Below the pieces are notes generated by a model. The model did no database searches. It was given only the letters and a program-made list of their open reading frames with translations, and had not been told where the DNA came from. Below, one piece after another: positions 45,408-54,376 of a DNA stretch of 64,000 bases. Every line of letters begins with the position of its first letter. Position 1 is the first letter of the stretch. The DNA lies in NCBI RefSeq assembly GCF_030698125.1, contig NZ_JAUYNV010000047.1, positions 1-64,000 on the forward strand, read 5' to 3'. A program made the translations under genes and the position numbers. The DNA is from Methyloversatilis sp. GTDB lineage: Bacteria; Pseudomonadota; Gammaproteobacteria; Burkholderiales; Rhodocyclaceae.

Positions 45408-46791
45408 TGCGGTCCTTGAACACCACCGCGACGGTTTTGACGATGATCCACAGGTCAAGGCCGATCGACCAGTTGCGCAGGTATTCCAGGTCGTATTCGA
45501 TGCGCTTCTGCATCTTGTCGACCGTTTCGGTTTCGCCCCGGTAGCCGTTCACCTGCGCCCAGCCGGTGATGCCCGGCTTGACCTTGTGGCGGACCATGTA
45601 GCCCTTGATCAGCTTGCGATAGGTTTCGTTGTGCGCCACGGCGTGCGGTCGCGGACCGACGATGCTCATCCGCCCCTGCACCACATTGATGAACTGAGGC
45701 AGTTCGTCGAGCGAGGTGCGGCGCAGGAAACCGCCGAATTGCGTGATGCGCTGATCGTTTCGCGTCGCCTGCTTCACCACTGCGCCGTCGTCCTGCACCG
45801 TCATCGAGCGAAACTTGTAGACCACGATTTCACGGCCGTCGAGACCGTAGCGGCGCTGCCGGAACAGGACCGGGCCGGGTGAAGTCATTTTCACGCCGAT
45901 GGCAATGCCCAGCAGCAGAGGCGAAATGAGCAGCAGGATCAGGCAGGACAGCACCATGTCGCTGCTGCGCTTGACCAGGCCATTGATGCCGGTGAATGGT
46001 GTGTCGCACACCGCCACCACCGGCACGCCGGCAACGTAGTCCATGCGGCCCTGGATCAGGTCGGTCAGGAAAATGTCCGGTGCGAAGAACACGCTGGCCG
46101 TGGTGTCCTTCAGATCGTCGAGCAACGCGAGGATGCGCGGCTGGCTGGCCATGGGCAACGCGAGATAGATCTGGTCGATGCGCTGGGTCTTCACATAGGC
46201 GGCGAGTTCGCTGAGCCGCCCGAGCAGCGGGTGACCGTTGAGCTGGGTGATCCGCTCCGGCGAACGGTCATCGAAATAGCCCAGGCAATGAATGCCGAGG
46301 AAGGGGTTGAAGGCAAACTGTTCAGCCAGTTGCACGCCGATGTCGTTGCAGCCGACGATGATGACCCGCGTCTGGTTTTCCACCTGCGCGGCAGACCGTT
46401 TCAGATAGGCCCGTGCGGTGAAGTGGGCCACCAGCTGGGTCGCCGGCGCGGCCACGAGCCACGCGCCCACGACGTCGATCGGAAAATTTTCGATGTACTG
46501 GCTCGCGTAACCGAAGAACAGCAGGATGAACGCGATCAGCATCCAGTTGATGACGCACTGCCGGAGCACACGACGCGGCCGCATGCTGAGCAGCGACGAG
46601 CCCGGAAAGGACAGCGAAAACACCACCAGCGACAGCACGACATAGCGTGCGTCGACCGTATCGCCGAAGTACAGGGCGCACGCAATCAGCGAAAGGATGA
46701 GCGACAGCGGGTCGAGGAACATCTCGACCATTCCGGGAAGACTTAGCGGTGCCCGCAATACGGAAGTGTTACGCTCAAACTTGGCGAGCAT
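45397..46791 (-). CDS. wcaJ: Undecaprenyl-phosphate glucose phosphotransferase
   Basis: Starts exopolysaccharide repeat synthesis by moving glucose 1-phosphate from UDP-glucose onto undecaprenyl phosphate. The 464-residue inner-membrane protein has N-terminal membrane segments, a Rossmann-like middle domain (VIIVGCNDIGVQLAEQF) and a C-terminal sugar-transferase domain with VVYKFRSMTVQDDG, LRRTSLDELPQFINV, GPRPHAVAHN and PGITGWAQVNGYRGET. The start is uncertain: I prefer the ATG at 46791 (MLAKFERNTS); a TTG at 46872 would add 27 residues. It is divergent from epsL. Confidence 0.93.
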   Translation of the reverse strand: MLAKFERNTSVLRAPLSLPGMVEMFLDPLSLILSLIACALYFGDTVDARYVVLSLVVFSLSFPGSSLLSMRPRRVLRQCVINWMLIAFILLFFGYASQYIENFPIDVVGAWLVAAPATQLVAHFTARAYLKRSAAQVENQTRVIIVGCNDIGVQLAEQFAFNPFLGIHCLGYFDDRSPERITQLNGHPLLGRLSELAAYVKTQRIDQIYLALPMASQPRILALLDDLKDTTASVFFAPDIFLTDLIQGRMDYVAGVPVVAVCDTPFTGINGLVKRSSDMVLSCLILLLISPLLLGIAIGVKMTSPGPVLFRQRRYGLDGREIVVYKFRSMTVQDDGAVVKQATRNDQRITQFGGFLRRTSLDELPQFINVVQGRMSIVGPRPHAVAHNETYRKLIKGYMVRHKVKPGITGWAQVNGYRGETETVDKMQKRIEYDLEYLRNWSIGLDLWIIVKTVAVVFKDRNAY

Positions 46792-46935
46792 TGAGATTGA
46801 AACCGATGTGTTCAAGCTGGGAGGGTCTTCGGGAAATGCGTCGCCGTAGAATAACGGACTGCAGTTGTTCAATTTTTACGATTTGTGCGTCGGCAAGGAA
46901 AGCGTCACAGTCTGCAGCCATACTATTTTAGTGCA

Positions 46936-48159
46936 ATGAATAAAAACCTTTCGCTTCTTCCGCGCTCGCTGCAGTGCCTGCTGATGTTGACCTTCCCGCT
47001 GTGTGCGTTCGCCGGGGAGGGCGATGTATTCAGCCTCGTGACGTCCGGTGCCTGGCAGTACCAGGACAACGTGTTCTATCTGCCCGACGGATTCGAGCCG
47101 ACGTCTTTCGGTCCGAACACGCCGCGCGGCGATCACAGCTGGACGGCCACCCTCGGTTTCACCGCCGACAAGATGGTGGGACGTCAGCGCCTGACTGCGA
47201 GCGCCTCGCAATCAGCCGTGCGCTACAACGATCTGACGCTGCTCGACTACGAAGGCCAGAACATTGCCGCCGGCTGGCAGATGCAGGTCGGCAGTGATTT
47301 CTCGGGCAATCTTCGCTACACCAACCGCAAATCCCTCGGCGGATTCGGCGATTTCCGGTCGACCGTGTTGGCCAAGAACATCATCGATGCGGAAAGCCTG
47401 CGTTTCGACGGTGCATACAAGATAGACGCCTACTGGTCGCTGTTCGGCGGTGTGAGCAAGGACACCTGGCGCAACAGCACGGAAATCCGGCGCCGCAATG
47501 ATCTGGACATCGAGCGTCTCGAGGCCGGCGTACGCTACACCACGCGCGGCGGCACGCAGTTCGAACTGCTCGGGCGGCGCAGCGATGGCGATTATCCGCA
47601 GCGTCTGCCTGTCCTCAACCAGACCAACTCCTACAAGCAGAAGGACATCGAGGCGCGCGTGCGCTGGCAGCCGGTCGGCCACTCGCGATTGTCGGGCGCC
47701 ATCGGCCAGTCGAAGCGCGAGCACGAAAATGTGCCGCAGCGCGATTACGACGATGTCTATGGCCGGGTCGGCTGGGAATGGCAGCCGACCGGACATACGG
47801 CCGTGAATTTCCAGGCCGAACGGCAGATTTCATCGCTGGACGACAACTTTTCCAGCTATTTCCGCACCACCACCTACACCATTGCACCGGTCTGGCAGGC
47901 CACCGGCAAGATCCGCGTCGATGGTCGGGCGCAATGGGTCGCGCGCGATGGCGAGGGCGATACCTTCTTTACCGCGCTTGGCGTTGTGGGGCCGTCGCGC
48001 GAGGAAGATCTGACCACCTACAGTCTTGGCGCAACGTGGGCGATCGAGCGCAACCTGTCGGCCAATGTCGAGGTGCGCCGCGACGAGCGTGAATCGAACA
48101 ATCAGTTCTTCCAGTACCGCGTGCGCAGCGTGTCCGCTTCTCTGCAGTACGTTTTCTGA
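46936..48159 (+). CDS. epsL: EpsL-type outer-membrane beta-barrel protein
   Basis: A 407-residue exported protein: signal peptide (LLMLTFPLCAFAGEGD), then alternating strands throughout, for example DNVFYLPDG, YTNRKSLGGFGDF and YTTRGGTQFELLGRR, ending in FQYRVRSVSASLQYVF with a C-terminal aromatic suited to barrel assembly. It matches the exopolysaccharide operon protein EpsL (putative beta-barrel porin). It probably serves polysaccharide passage across the outer membrane. The ATG at 46936 precedes the signal peptide directly. Convergent with apt. Confidence 0.88.
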   Translation: MNKNLSLLPRSLQCLLMLTFPLCAFAGEGDVFSLVTSGAWQYQDNVFYLPDGFEPTSFGPNTPRGDHSWTATLGFTADKMVGRQRLTASASQSAVRYNDLTLLDYEGQNIAAGWQMQVGSDFSGNLRYTNRKSLGGFGDFRSTVLAKNIIDAESLRFDGAYKIDAYWSLFGGVSKDTWRNSTEIRRRNDLDIERLEAGVRYTTRGGTQFELLGRRSDGDYPQRLPVLNQTNSYKQKDIEARVRWQPVGHSRLSGAIGQSKREHENVPQRDYDDVYGRVGWEWQPTGHTAVNFQAERQISSLDDNFSSYFRTTTYTIAPVWQATGKIRVDGRAQWVARDGEGDTFFTALGVVGPSREEDLTTYSLGATWAIERNLSANVEVRRDERESNNQFFQYRVRSVSASLQYVF

Positions 48160-48166
48160 CCGCCTT

Positions 48167-48703
48167 TCAGTAGCGCAGCAGCGCGCGGGCGTCCCAGCCC
48201 CGCGCGGCGAGTCGCGCCGTGCCACCGAGATCGGGCAGGTCGATCAGGAAGCGGAAGCCGGCGACTACGCCGCCCGCCAGGGCAATCAATTCACCGCAGG
48301 CCAGCGCCGTACCGCCGGTGGCGATCAGGTCGTCGATCACCAGCACCCGGGCGCCCGGCTGCACCGCCCCGACCTGCATTTCCAGCCGGTCGCTGCCATA
48401 TTCCAGCGCGTAATCGATGCCATGGTTCGGGCCGGGAAGCTTTCCCGGTTTGCGCACCGGCAGCAGGCCGCAACCGAGCCGTTGCGCCACGGCGCCGCCA
48501 AGCAGGAATCCTCGCGCTTCAATGGCGGCGACCAGATCGATGCTGTGCGGTGCGATGTCTTCGGCCAGCGCTTCGATCGCCCGCGCGAAGCCGTGCGCGT
48601 CAGCCAGCAGCGGCATCACGTCCCGGAACTGTATGCCGGGCGACGGGAAGTCCGGAATGGTCCGGATCAGCGCCTGCAGGTGGCGTGCGTCGGCGGTGTT
48701 CAT
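48167..48703 (-). CDS. apt: Adenine phosphoribosyltransferase
   Basis: Salvages adenine with PRPP to AMP in the cytoplasm. 178 residues, the usual size. The start resembles IRTIPDFPSPGIQFRDVMPLL; the PRPP-binding loop is VLVIDDLIATGGTA (about 120-133). AIEARGFLLGGAVA and the adenine-loop RKPGKLPG are also present. The start overlaps the preceding aminopeptidase stop by four bases (ATGA). It converges on epsL with an 7-base gap. Confidence 0.94.
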   Translation of the reverse strand: MNTADARHLQALIRTIPDFPSPGIQFRDVMPLLADAHGFARAIEALAEDIAPHSIDLVAAIEARGFLLGGAVAQRLGCGLLPVRKPGKLPGPNHGIDYALEYGSDRLEMQVGAVQPGARVLVIDDLIATGGTALACGELIALAGGVVAGFRFLIDLPDLGGTARLAARGWDARALLRY

Positions 48704-49788
48704 CGGATCGGGTCCTTTGCCGGTGGCAGATCGAGGCGGGCGCGGCGTTCGTCGCGCGGCAACGCGGCAAGCTCTCGCAGGGTTGCCCAGACGGCAGGCA
48801 GGTCGGGAGACGCGTCGATCAGCCGCGTGAAGGCAGGCCTGGCCGCGCTGTACAGGCCGATCGACGCCAGGGTGGCGTTGTTGATGTCCTGCGCGAACCA
48901 GCGGTCGTAGCCACGAAAGCCACCCCAGTCACGGTCGCGTATGCGGACGTATTCATCGCCGAGTGCGCTGATCAGGCGTGCCTTTTCCTGCCGTTTTTCA
49001 GCCTCGCTCGACGACGACCGGTAGGCCTCGTCCAGTGCATCACGGTACTTCAGCACCAGCGCGGCGAAATCGGCGCGGATGCGCTGGTTGCGTTCGAACC
49101 CCGCGCGCAGGGCGTCCTTGCCCGGCCGCATCAGCCAGCGCCGCACGCCTTCTTCTTCCACTGCGCTGGCAAAGGATTCGTTGAATTCGGTGTCGTCGCG
49201 CACATAGACGATCTGGTGCGACAACTCGTGCACGATCAGCCGCACCAGTTCGATTTCCGGGTAGTGCATGAAGGTGTTCAGCAGCGGATCGTCGAACCAG
49301 CCGAGTGTCGAGTAGGCCGGCACGCCGCCGACATGCACATCGAGTCCTTCAGCGCGGCGTGCTTCGGCGTAGGCCCGCGCGTCGGCTTCGCTGAAGAAGC
49401 CGCGGTAGCTGACGCAGCCCGCGATGGGGAAGCAGGACTGGGCCGGCTGCACCGACAGTGGATCGGCGGAAAACACGTTCCACACGACGTAGGGCCGGCC
49501 CAGATCGGCGTAACGACGGTAGCTGCCGTTGTCCGGCAGTGCCATTTCGCGGCTGGCCCAGTCGCGGATCTCGACCGCCAGCGCCAGCCTTTCGCGCAAG
49601 GTGTGCGGCGTCGCAGGGTCGGCACCGACCTGTCCGACCGGTCTGGCCAGTCGCCACAGTTCGAACTGTCCGCTGGCCGCCTGCCAGTAGTAATGCGGCG
49701 AAAAGCTGCCGTTGCAGCCGACGATCAGCGGCGTCAGGCACAACAGGAACAGGCGCCGCAATGTTGACTCAGCCCGCGTCACGGTCAC
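48700..49788 (-). CDS. Putative zinc aminopeptidase lipoprotein (COG4324)
   Basis: A 362-residue protein with a lipobox-like signal peptide (LFLLCLTPLIVGC) and a zinc site HELSHQ near residue 187, with a distal Glu in FNESFASAVEEEG. It matches the DUF2265/COG4324 aminopeptidase family. YWQAASGQFELW near the N-terminus is also typical. The start is GTG at 49788 (or GTG two codons later), overlapping the pabB stop by about 20 bases. Substrate unknown. It probably faces the periplasm. Confidence 0.85.
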   Translation of the reverse strand: MTVTRAESTLRRLFLLCLTPLIVGCNGSFSPHYYWQAASGQFELWRLARPVGQVGADPATPHTLRERLALAVEIRDWASREMALPDNGSYRRYADLGRPYVVWNVFSADPLSVQPAQSCFPIAGCVSYRGFFSEADARAYAEARRAEGLDVHVGGVPAYSTLGWFDDPLLNTFMHYPEIELVRLIVHELSHQIVYVRDDTEFNESFASAVEEEGVRRWLMRPGKDALRAGFERNQRIRADFAALVLKYRDALDEAYRSSSSEAEKRQEKARLISALGDEYVRIRDRDWGGFRGYDRWFAQDINNATLASIGLYSAARPAFTRLIDASPDLPAVWATLRELAALPRDERRARLDLPPAKDPIR

Positions 49789-51571
49789 CGGCGAACGGGT
49801 CTGCGTAGGCGGGCACCGGCACCGGTGTGGTGTCGGCCGGGCTCACGTCGAGATTGACGGGGATCCAGCCGCGTACGCTGTTGATGAACCATATCTGTTG
49901 CGCCCGGGGAAGATCATCGCGCGTCAGTACCTGTTCGCGCAGCACGCCGCTGTCCACCAGATCGCGCCTCAAGGTGCCATCGAGCAGGCCGCTGGATACG
50001 GGGGGCGTCAGTTGTTCGCCGTCGATGTCGAGCACCAGGTTGCCGCGTGTGAACTCGGTCAGCTCGCCGGCGTCGTTCCACAGCAGCACATCGAAAGCGG
50101 AGCCGGCACAGTGCGAGAAGTGGGCGTCATAGACCGAGCGACGGGTCGTCTTGTGATACAGGAAAGGTTCGGCGCGCGACACCGGTTCGACCGCCAGGCG
50201 CACGCTGCAGACACGCGTGTCGGCGCTGCCGGCGACCGTGCTGTCGAGCCGCACCGTGCCATCGGCGCCGTACAGCAGACGCACGCGGAAGCGGCCTGTC
50301 GGGTGGCGCAGCGCGTGGGCTTCGAGTGCTGCGCGGGCCGCATCCGGGGCGTCGAAGCCGAAGAAGCGCGCCGACGAGGCAAGCCGCGACAGGTGTCGTT
50401 CCAGCAACGCGTACTGGCCATCTTCAAGCAGCAGGGTTTCGAGCAGCTCGAAATCCCGCGCGGCCCGGGACAGGAAGCGGCTCTTGGTGCGCACCTCCTC
50501 GTACTCGTCGGCTGCCACCGAATCCCATGTGATGCCGCCGCCCAGACCGCAGCGCATCTGTCCGCTGGCCACGTCCAGCGTGACGGTGCGGATCGCGACG
50601 TTGAACCGGGCTGCGCCGCCCGGCGCGATATGGCCGATCGCGCCGCAATAGACTTCGCGCGGCGTGGTTTCCAGATCCGAAATGATGTCCATCGCCTTGA
50701 GCTTGGGCGCGCCGGTGATCGAACCGCACGGAAACAGCGCGGCGAACACATCCTCGATCGTCACTTCAGGGCGCGTGCGTGCGGTGATGGTGGACGTCAT
50801 CTGCAGTACGGTCGGATAGTTCTCGATCGAGAACAGGTGCGGCACCTGCACGCCGCCTGGCATCGACAGCCGCGACAAGTCGTTGCGCAGCAGGTCCACG
50901 ATCATCAGGTTTTCGGCGCGGTTCTTTTCCGAGTCACGCAGCCAGCGCGCTAGTTCAGCATCCTCGCGCGGCAACTGGCCGCGGCGTGCCGTGCCTTTCA
51001 TCGGCCGTGTCGTGAGCACGCCGTCCTGCCAGGAAAAGAACAGTTCGGGCGAGGCGGACAGGATGCGATGGCTGCCGATGTCGGCGTAGGCGCAGAAATC
51101 GGCCTGCTGGGCGACCCGCAGGCGCTCGTAGAAAGCCCGCGCATCGCCTTCGAACGACGCCAGCGCGCGGATGGTGTAGTTCATCTGGTAGGCGTCACCG
51201 CGCCGGATCGCGGCATGGATGGCCTCGATGCACTGTTCGTAGCGTTCGCGCGGGGTGTCCAGCGTCCACCCGGACACCGAAAAGGCGGCTGGCGCATGGG
51301 GCGGGGCGTCGAGCGGCGCCTCGTGCAGGCCGAACCACACCAGCGGCAAGGCATTGCCCGGCAGAACGCGGGCGGCGCGGTCGAATGCCGGGGCGGCCTC
51401 GTACGCCACGAAACCCGTCGCATGCAGACCGTCGCGCGCAGCCCGCGCCACGCGCTGCAGTGCCGGCCTGACGGCAGCGGGCGTTTCGGCTCGCACGATT
51501 TCCACCGGCTGGCCGAACACCAGACGCCGGGGCAGCCGGCTGGGCGACGCGAAATCCAGTATGAAAGTCAT
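49769..51571 (-). CDS. pabB: Aminodeoxychorismate synthase component I fused to aminodeoxychorismate lyase
   Basis: A 600-residue fusion for p-aminobenzoate synthesis in the folate pathway. Residues 1-370 are the chorismate-binding PabB part (PMKGTARRG, DLLRNDLSR, GSITGAPKLKAMDII, GGITWDS). Residues 375-600 are a PLP-dependent PabC/BCAT-IV part (ETLLLEDGQYALLERHLSRL, KTTRRSVYDAHF, ELTEFTRGNLV). The Lys in PMKGT matches the PabB rather than TrpE type. The glutamine amidotransferase PabA is not in the window. It lies in a minus-strand run with DUF3301 and MazG-like genes. Confidence 0.93.
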   Translation of the reverse strand: MTFILDFASPSRLPRRLVFGQPVEIVRAETPAAVRPALQRVARAARDGLHATGFVAYEAAPAFDRAARVLPGNALPLVWFGLHEAPLDAPPHAPAAFSVSGWTLDTPRERYEQCIEAIHAAIRRGDAYQMNYTIRALASFEGDARAFYERLRVAQQADFCAYADIGSHRILSASPELFFSWQDGVLTTRPMKGTARRGQLPREDAELARWLRDSEKNRAENLMIVDLLRNDLSRLSMPGGVQVPHLFSIENYPTVLQMTSTITARTRPEVTIEDVFAALFPCGSITGAPKLKAMDIISDLETTPREVYCGAIGHIAPGGAARFNVAIRTVTLDVASGQMRCGLGGGITWDSVAADEYEEVRTKSRFLSRAARDFELLETLLLEDGQYALLERHLSRLASSARFFGFDAPDAARAALEAHALRHPTGRFRVRLLYGADGTVRLDSTVAGSADTRVCSVRLAVEPVSRAEPFLYHKTTRRSVYDAHFSHCAGSAFDVLLWNDAGELTEFTRGNLVLDIDGEQLTPPVSSGLLDGTLRRDLVDSGVLREQVLTRDDLPRAQQIWFINSVRGWIPVNLDVSPADTTPVPVPAYADPFAGDRDAG

Positions 51572-51611
51572 GGGCAGGCGGCTGTGCTCGGGCGGTTCAA
51601 GGTCGGACGTG

Positions 51612-51923
51612 TCAGATGATGTGGGGTGCGATGTACAGCGCGACCACCCGCTTGCCGATCAAGGTGACCGAACCCTGCCGGCGCCGTGTGCCGTCATCGC
51701 TGTATTCGAAGCCATAGGTGCGCTGGATGCGCATCTGTCCGTAGTCGTCGCGTGCCAGCCAGGCCTTGCGGATGGCAACGGTGTCGTCGAGCAGCTGCAC
51801 GCCGTCGGCATGACAGGCTGCCCGGCTCGCTTCCATGCCGATTTCGCGGGCGCTGAGGCTGTCCAGCCACAACCATATCAGGCCTCCGATAAGCAGCAAT
51901 GCACTGAGTTCAAATACAGGCAT
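51612..51923 (-). CDS. DUF3301 family protein
   Basis: A 103-residue protein with one N-terminal membrane helix (LSALLLIGGLIWLWLDSL) and a small C-terminal domain (IQRTYGFEYSDDGTRRRQG, IGKRVVALYI). This is the DUF3301 pattern of gamma- and betaproteobacteria, function unknown. It lies 40 bases upstream of pabB and 6 bases downstream of the MazG-like gene, so it is part of one minus-strand transcript. Confidence 0.88.
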   Translation of the reverse strand: MPVFELSALLLIGGLIWLWLDSLSAREIGMEASRAACHADGVQLLDDTVAIRKAWLARDDYGQMRIQRTYGFEYSDDGTRRRQGSVTLIGKRVVALYIAPHII

Positions 51924-51929
51924 GGTTGC

Positions 51930-52259
51930 TCAGGCCCGCAGTGCGGGCTGGCGCGCGACGTAGCGCGCGAGTTTGTGGTCGGCCTGCTGCGACAGCCGGG
52001 CGGCCAGCTGTTCGGGTGTCAGTCCCGGGTAAAGCCGGCTCAGAACCAGCAACATGCACAACAGCACGTCGGCCGCTTCAGCAATGGCGGCTTCCGGTTC
52101 CAGCGTCTTGTGCGGCTTGAAACCGCGCTCGACCAGCACGGCCTCGGCCAGTTCGCCGCATTCTTCGGTAAGTTTGCACAGCAGCATCAGCGGATCCATG
52201 CGTTCATGGGCCGCGAAAACCTGCAGGGCGCTGAGAAAGGAATCGGCTGGAATGGACAT
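51930..52259 (-). CDS. MazG-like nucleotide pyrophosphohydrolase
   Basis: A 109-residue all-alpha protein with the EExxE...ExxD metal site (KLTEECGELAEAV and IAEAADVLL), typical of MazG-like NTP pyrophosphatases, which hydrolyse non-canonical or signalling nucleotides. I chose the ATG at 52259 (MSIPADSFLSAL); the longer open frame adds 63 Cys-rich residues without homology. It is divergent from epsD with a 279-base gap. Confidence 0.82.
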   Translation of the reverse strand: MSIPADSFLSALQVFAAHERMDPLMLLCKLTEECGELAEAVLVERGFKPHKTLEPEAAIAEAADVLLCMLLVLSRLYPGLTPEQLAARLSQQADHKLARYVARQPALRA

Positions 52260-52377
52260 GGTGAAACCGGATGCAGGATCAGCGCCGATTCTAGCCTGTG
52301 CCGCCATACCCGCCACACCTGCCTGATCGCTCACGCCCGGGACCGTATGGCAGCAGGCGCGCGCGCGGCTGAACTTG

Positions 52378-52434
52378 AAACATTGTGCAAACACACATCC
52401 GGAGTCCGCTCCATTACGGAAACATTTCACGCAA
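52378..52434. promoter_or_regulatory. Paired direct repeats upstream of epsD
   Basis: GAAACATTGTGCA (52378-52390) and GAAACATTTCACGCA (52420-52434) are related direct repeats 42 bases apart, about four helical turns. They lie in the 279-base gap between the MazG-like gene and epsD, in its AT-richer part. They could be a regulator's binding sites for the eps operon. No matching factor is identified. Confidence 0.3.
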
Positions 52435-52538
52435 TGGCGCCGTAACACTGCGCGGGTACTGTTAATGCTTGAGGACTTGGGCTATCTTCGCAATCGACCT
52501 AAGTGTCACAAATTCGCAACAAATTTTTCGGGGACAAC

Positions 52539-53489
52539 ATGTCACACCACGCAGGTCGAGCACTCGTTCTTTCCATTCTGGCGACGGCAATGCTGACGGC
52601 GTGCGGCGGAGAGAGCGGTGACAAGAAGGTCGCGACACAGGTCGCAGCGAAGGTCAACGGCGGCGAAGTGTCGGTGCATCAGATCAATCAGGTCATGCAG
52701 CGCACCAATGTGAGCAGTCCCGAACAGGCGAAGGCTGCGAGCCGTCAGGTGCTGGAACGACTGATCGACCAGGAACTGCTTGTCCAGCAGGCGATCGACA
52801 AGAAGCTCGACCGCGACCCGAAAACCCTGCAGGCGATCGAAGCGGCCAAGCGCGAGGTGCTTTCCCGTGCCTACCTCGAACAGGTTTCCGCGGTGGCGCC
52901 CAAGCCGACCGAGGCCGAAATCAGCGCGTACTATGCCGAACACCCAGAGCTGTTCTCCGAACGGCGCATCTTCAGCCTGCGCGAACTTGCGATCCAGGCT
53001 GGCGCGGAATTCATGCCGAAGCTGCAGGGGTACATGGCGGAACCGCGCAACATGCAGCAGGTTGCCGAGTGGCTGCGGTCGGAGAATGTGCGCTTCACGG
53101 CCAACGCAGTGACCAAGCCGGCGGAGCAGCTGCCGCTGGAAATGGTCAAGAACATTCACAAGCTCAACGATGGCCAGGTCGGCATCGTTCGCTCCGGCAA
53201 CACGATACTGCTGCTTGAAGTGGCGGCGTCGCGCAGCGTGCCGGTCGACGAGAAGGCCGCTCAGCCGGTGATCGAACAGTTCCTGTTCAATCAGCGCAAG
53301 ACCGAACTGGCGAAGGCCGAGGTCAAGAAGCTGCGTGACACGGGCAAGATCGAGTACCTCGGTGAATTCAGCGCGCCAGTCGATGAGCCGGCGGCACCTG
53401 CTGCGCCGGTATCGGCGGCGGAAACGCCTCCGGCAGCGTCGCCTGATGCGGGTACTGCGGTGGACAAGGGCTTGTCGGGTCTCAAGTAA
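52539..53489 (+). CDS. epsD: EpsD-family peptidyl-prolyl cis-trans isomerase
   Basis: A 316-residue lipoprotein: signal peptide with lipobox MLTAC, a SurA-like helical N-terminal part (VLERLIDQELLVQQAIDKK), a parvulin-like segment (EPRNMQQVAEWLRS...HKLNDGQVGIVRSGNTILLLEV), and a Pro/Ala-rich tail. The EpsD family sits in exopolysaccharide loci with exosortase and probably helps outer-membrane export proteins fold in the periplasm. The ATG at 52539 places the signal peptide correctly. First gene of the eps operon. Confidence 0.9.
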   Translation: MSHHAGRALVLSILATAMLTACGGESGDKKVATQVAAKVNGGEVSVHQINQVMQRTNVSSPEQAKAASRQVLERLIDQELLVQQAIDKKLDRDPKTLQAIEAAKREVLSRAYLEQVSAVAPKPTEAEISAYYAEHPELFSERRIFSLRELAIQAGAEFMPKLQGYMAEPRNMQQVAEWLRSENVRFTANAVTKPAEQLPLEMVKNIHKLNDGQVGIVRSGNTILLLEVAASRSVPVDEKAAQPVIEQFLFNQRKTELAKAEVKKLRDTGKIEYLGEFSAPVDEPAAPAAPVSAAETPPAASPDAGTAVDKGLSGLK

Positions 53490-53510
53490 GGGCTCCGGCG
53501 GCACTTTCCG

Positions 53511-53527
53511 GCCCTCTTCCAGAGGGC
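53511..53527 (+). other. Short hairpin between epsD and epsE
   Basis: GCCCTC-TTCCA-GAGGGC, a perfect 6-pair stem in the 71-base epsD-epsE gap. It may be a weak attenuator or processing site. No T-run follows. Confidence 0.35.
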
Positions 53528-53560
53528 TTCAATCACCTTCATCACCTGGATGGTTCCACC

Positions 53561-54364
53561 ATGACGAAGTTTTTGCGCCTGCTGTGTGCATTCTGGTTCA
53601 GCGTACTCCTGCTGCCGATGGCCCATGCGGTCGATGCCCGTGAATATGCGCTGGGTTCCGGCGACGTGGTCCGCGTGACCGTATTCCAGAATCCCGATCT
53701 CACCGTTGAAACGCGGGTGACCGAAAACGGCAGCATTACCTATCCGCTGATCGGGGCGGTCAATGTCGGTGGCCTCACGCTGCCGGCGACCGAAAAACTG
53801 ATCGCCGACAAGCTGCGTGAAGGCGGCTTCGTGCTGAAGCCACAGGTCAATGTGCTGGTACTGCAGATCCGCGGCAACCAGGTTTCGGTGCTCGGGCAGG
53901 TGAATCGCCCGGGGCGTTACCCGATCGAGATTGCCGGCACTACGGTGACCGACATCCTGGCCATTGCCGGGGGGGCGTCGGTCAATGGTGCTGACGTGGT
54001 GACGCTGGTCGGCACGCGCAACGGCGAGCCGTTCCGCATGGAAGTCGACGTGCCTTCGCTGTTCCAGCCGGACGGCATGAAATCGGACATCGCAGTGCAG
54101 GGCGGCGACATGGTTTACGTCCATCGCGCCCCGGTGTTCTACATTTATGGCGAGGTCAATCGCCCGGGGGCCTATCGCCTGGAGCGCGGCATGTCGGTCA
54201 TGCAGGCGCTCGCCCAGGGTGGCGGCATCACATTGCGCGGCACCGACAAGCGGATCCGGCTGCATCGCCGCAACGCGTCGGGTCAGGTTGATACGATGGA
54301 ACCCGAAATGGCGTTGCCACTGCAAAGTGATGATGTCGTGTATGTGCGCGAAAGCCTTTTCTGA
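53561..54364 (+). CDS. epsE: Polysaccharide export protein EpsE
   Basis: A 267-residue periplasmic/outer-membrane export protein of the Wza family. After a signal peptide (VLLLPMAHAVDA) comes the polysaccharide export domain (YALGSGDVVRVTVFQNPDL, ENGSITYPLIGAVNVGGLTL) and two SLBB domains (VSVLGQVNRPGRYPI, FYIYGEVNRPGAYRLERGMSV). No lipobox Cys is seen, unlike Wza. It probably forms the outer-membrane exit with EpsL and EpsF. Confidence 0.92.
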   Translation: MTKFLRLLCAFWFSVLLLPMAHAVDAREYALGSGDVVRVTVFQNPDLTVETRVTENGSITYPLIGAVNVGGLTLPATEKLIADKLREGGFVLKPQVNVLVLQIRGNQVSVLGQVNRPGRYPIEIAGTTVTDILAIAGGASVNGADVVTLVGTRNGEPFRMEVDVPSLFQPDGMKSDIAVQGGDMVYVHRAPVFYIYGEVNRPGAYRLERGMSVMQALAQGGGITLRGTDKRIRLHRRNASGQVDTMEPEMALPLQSDDVVYVRESLF

Positions 54365-54376
54365 TCGGATGAATTC

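Noticed and set aside
46792-46872. Extended N-terminus of wcaJ from a TTG at 46872
   Set aside because: The 27 extra residues have no hydrophobic or conserved features; the ATG at 46791 gives the usual family start and length.
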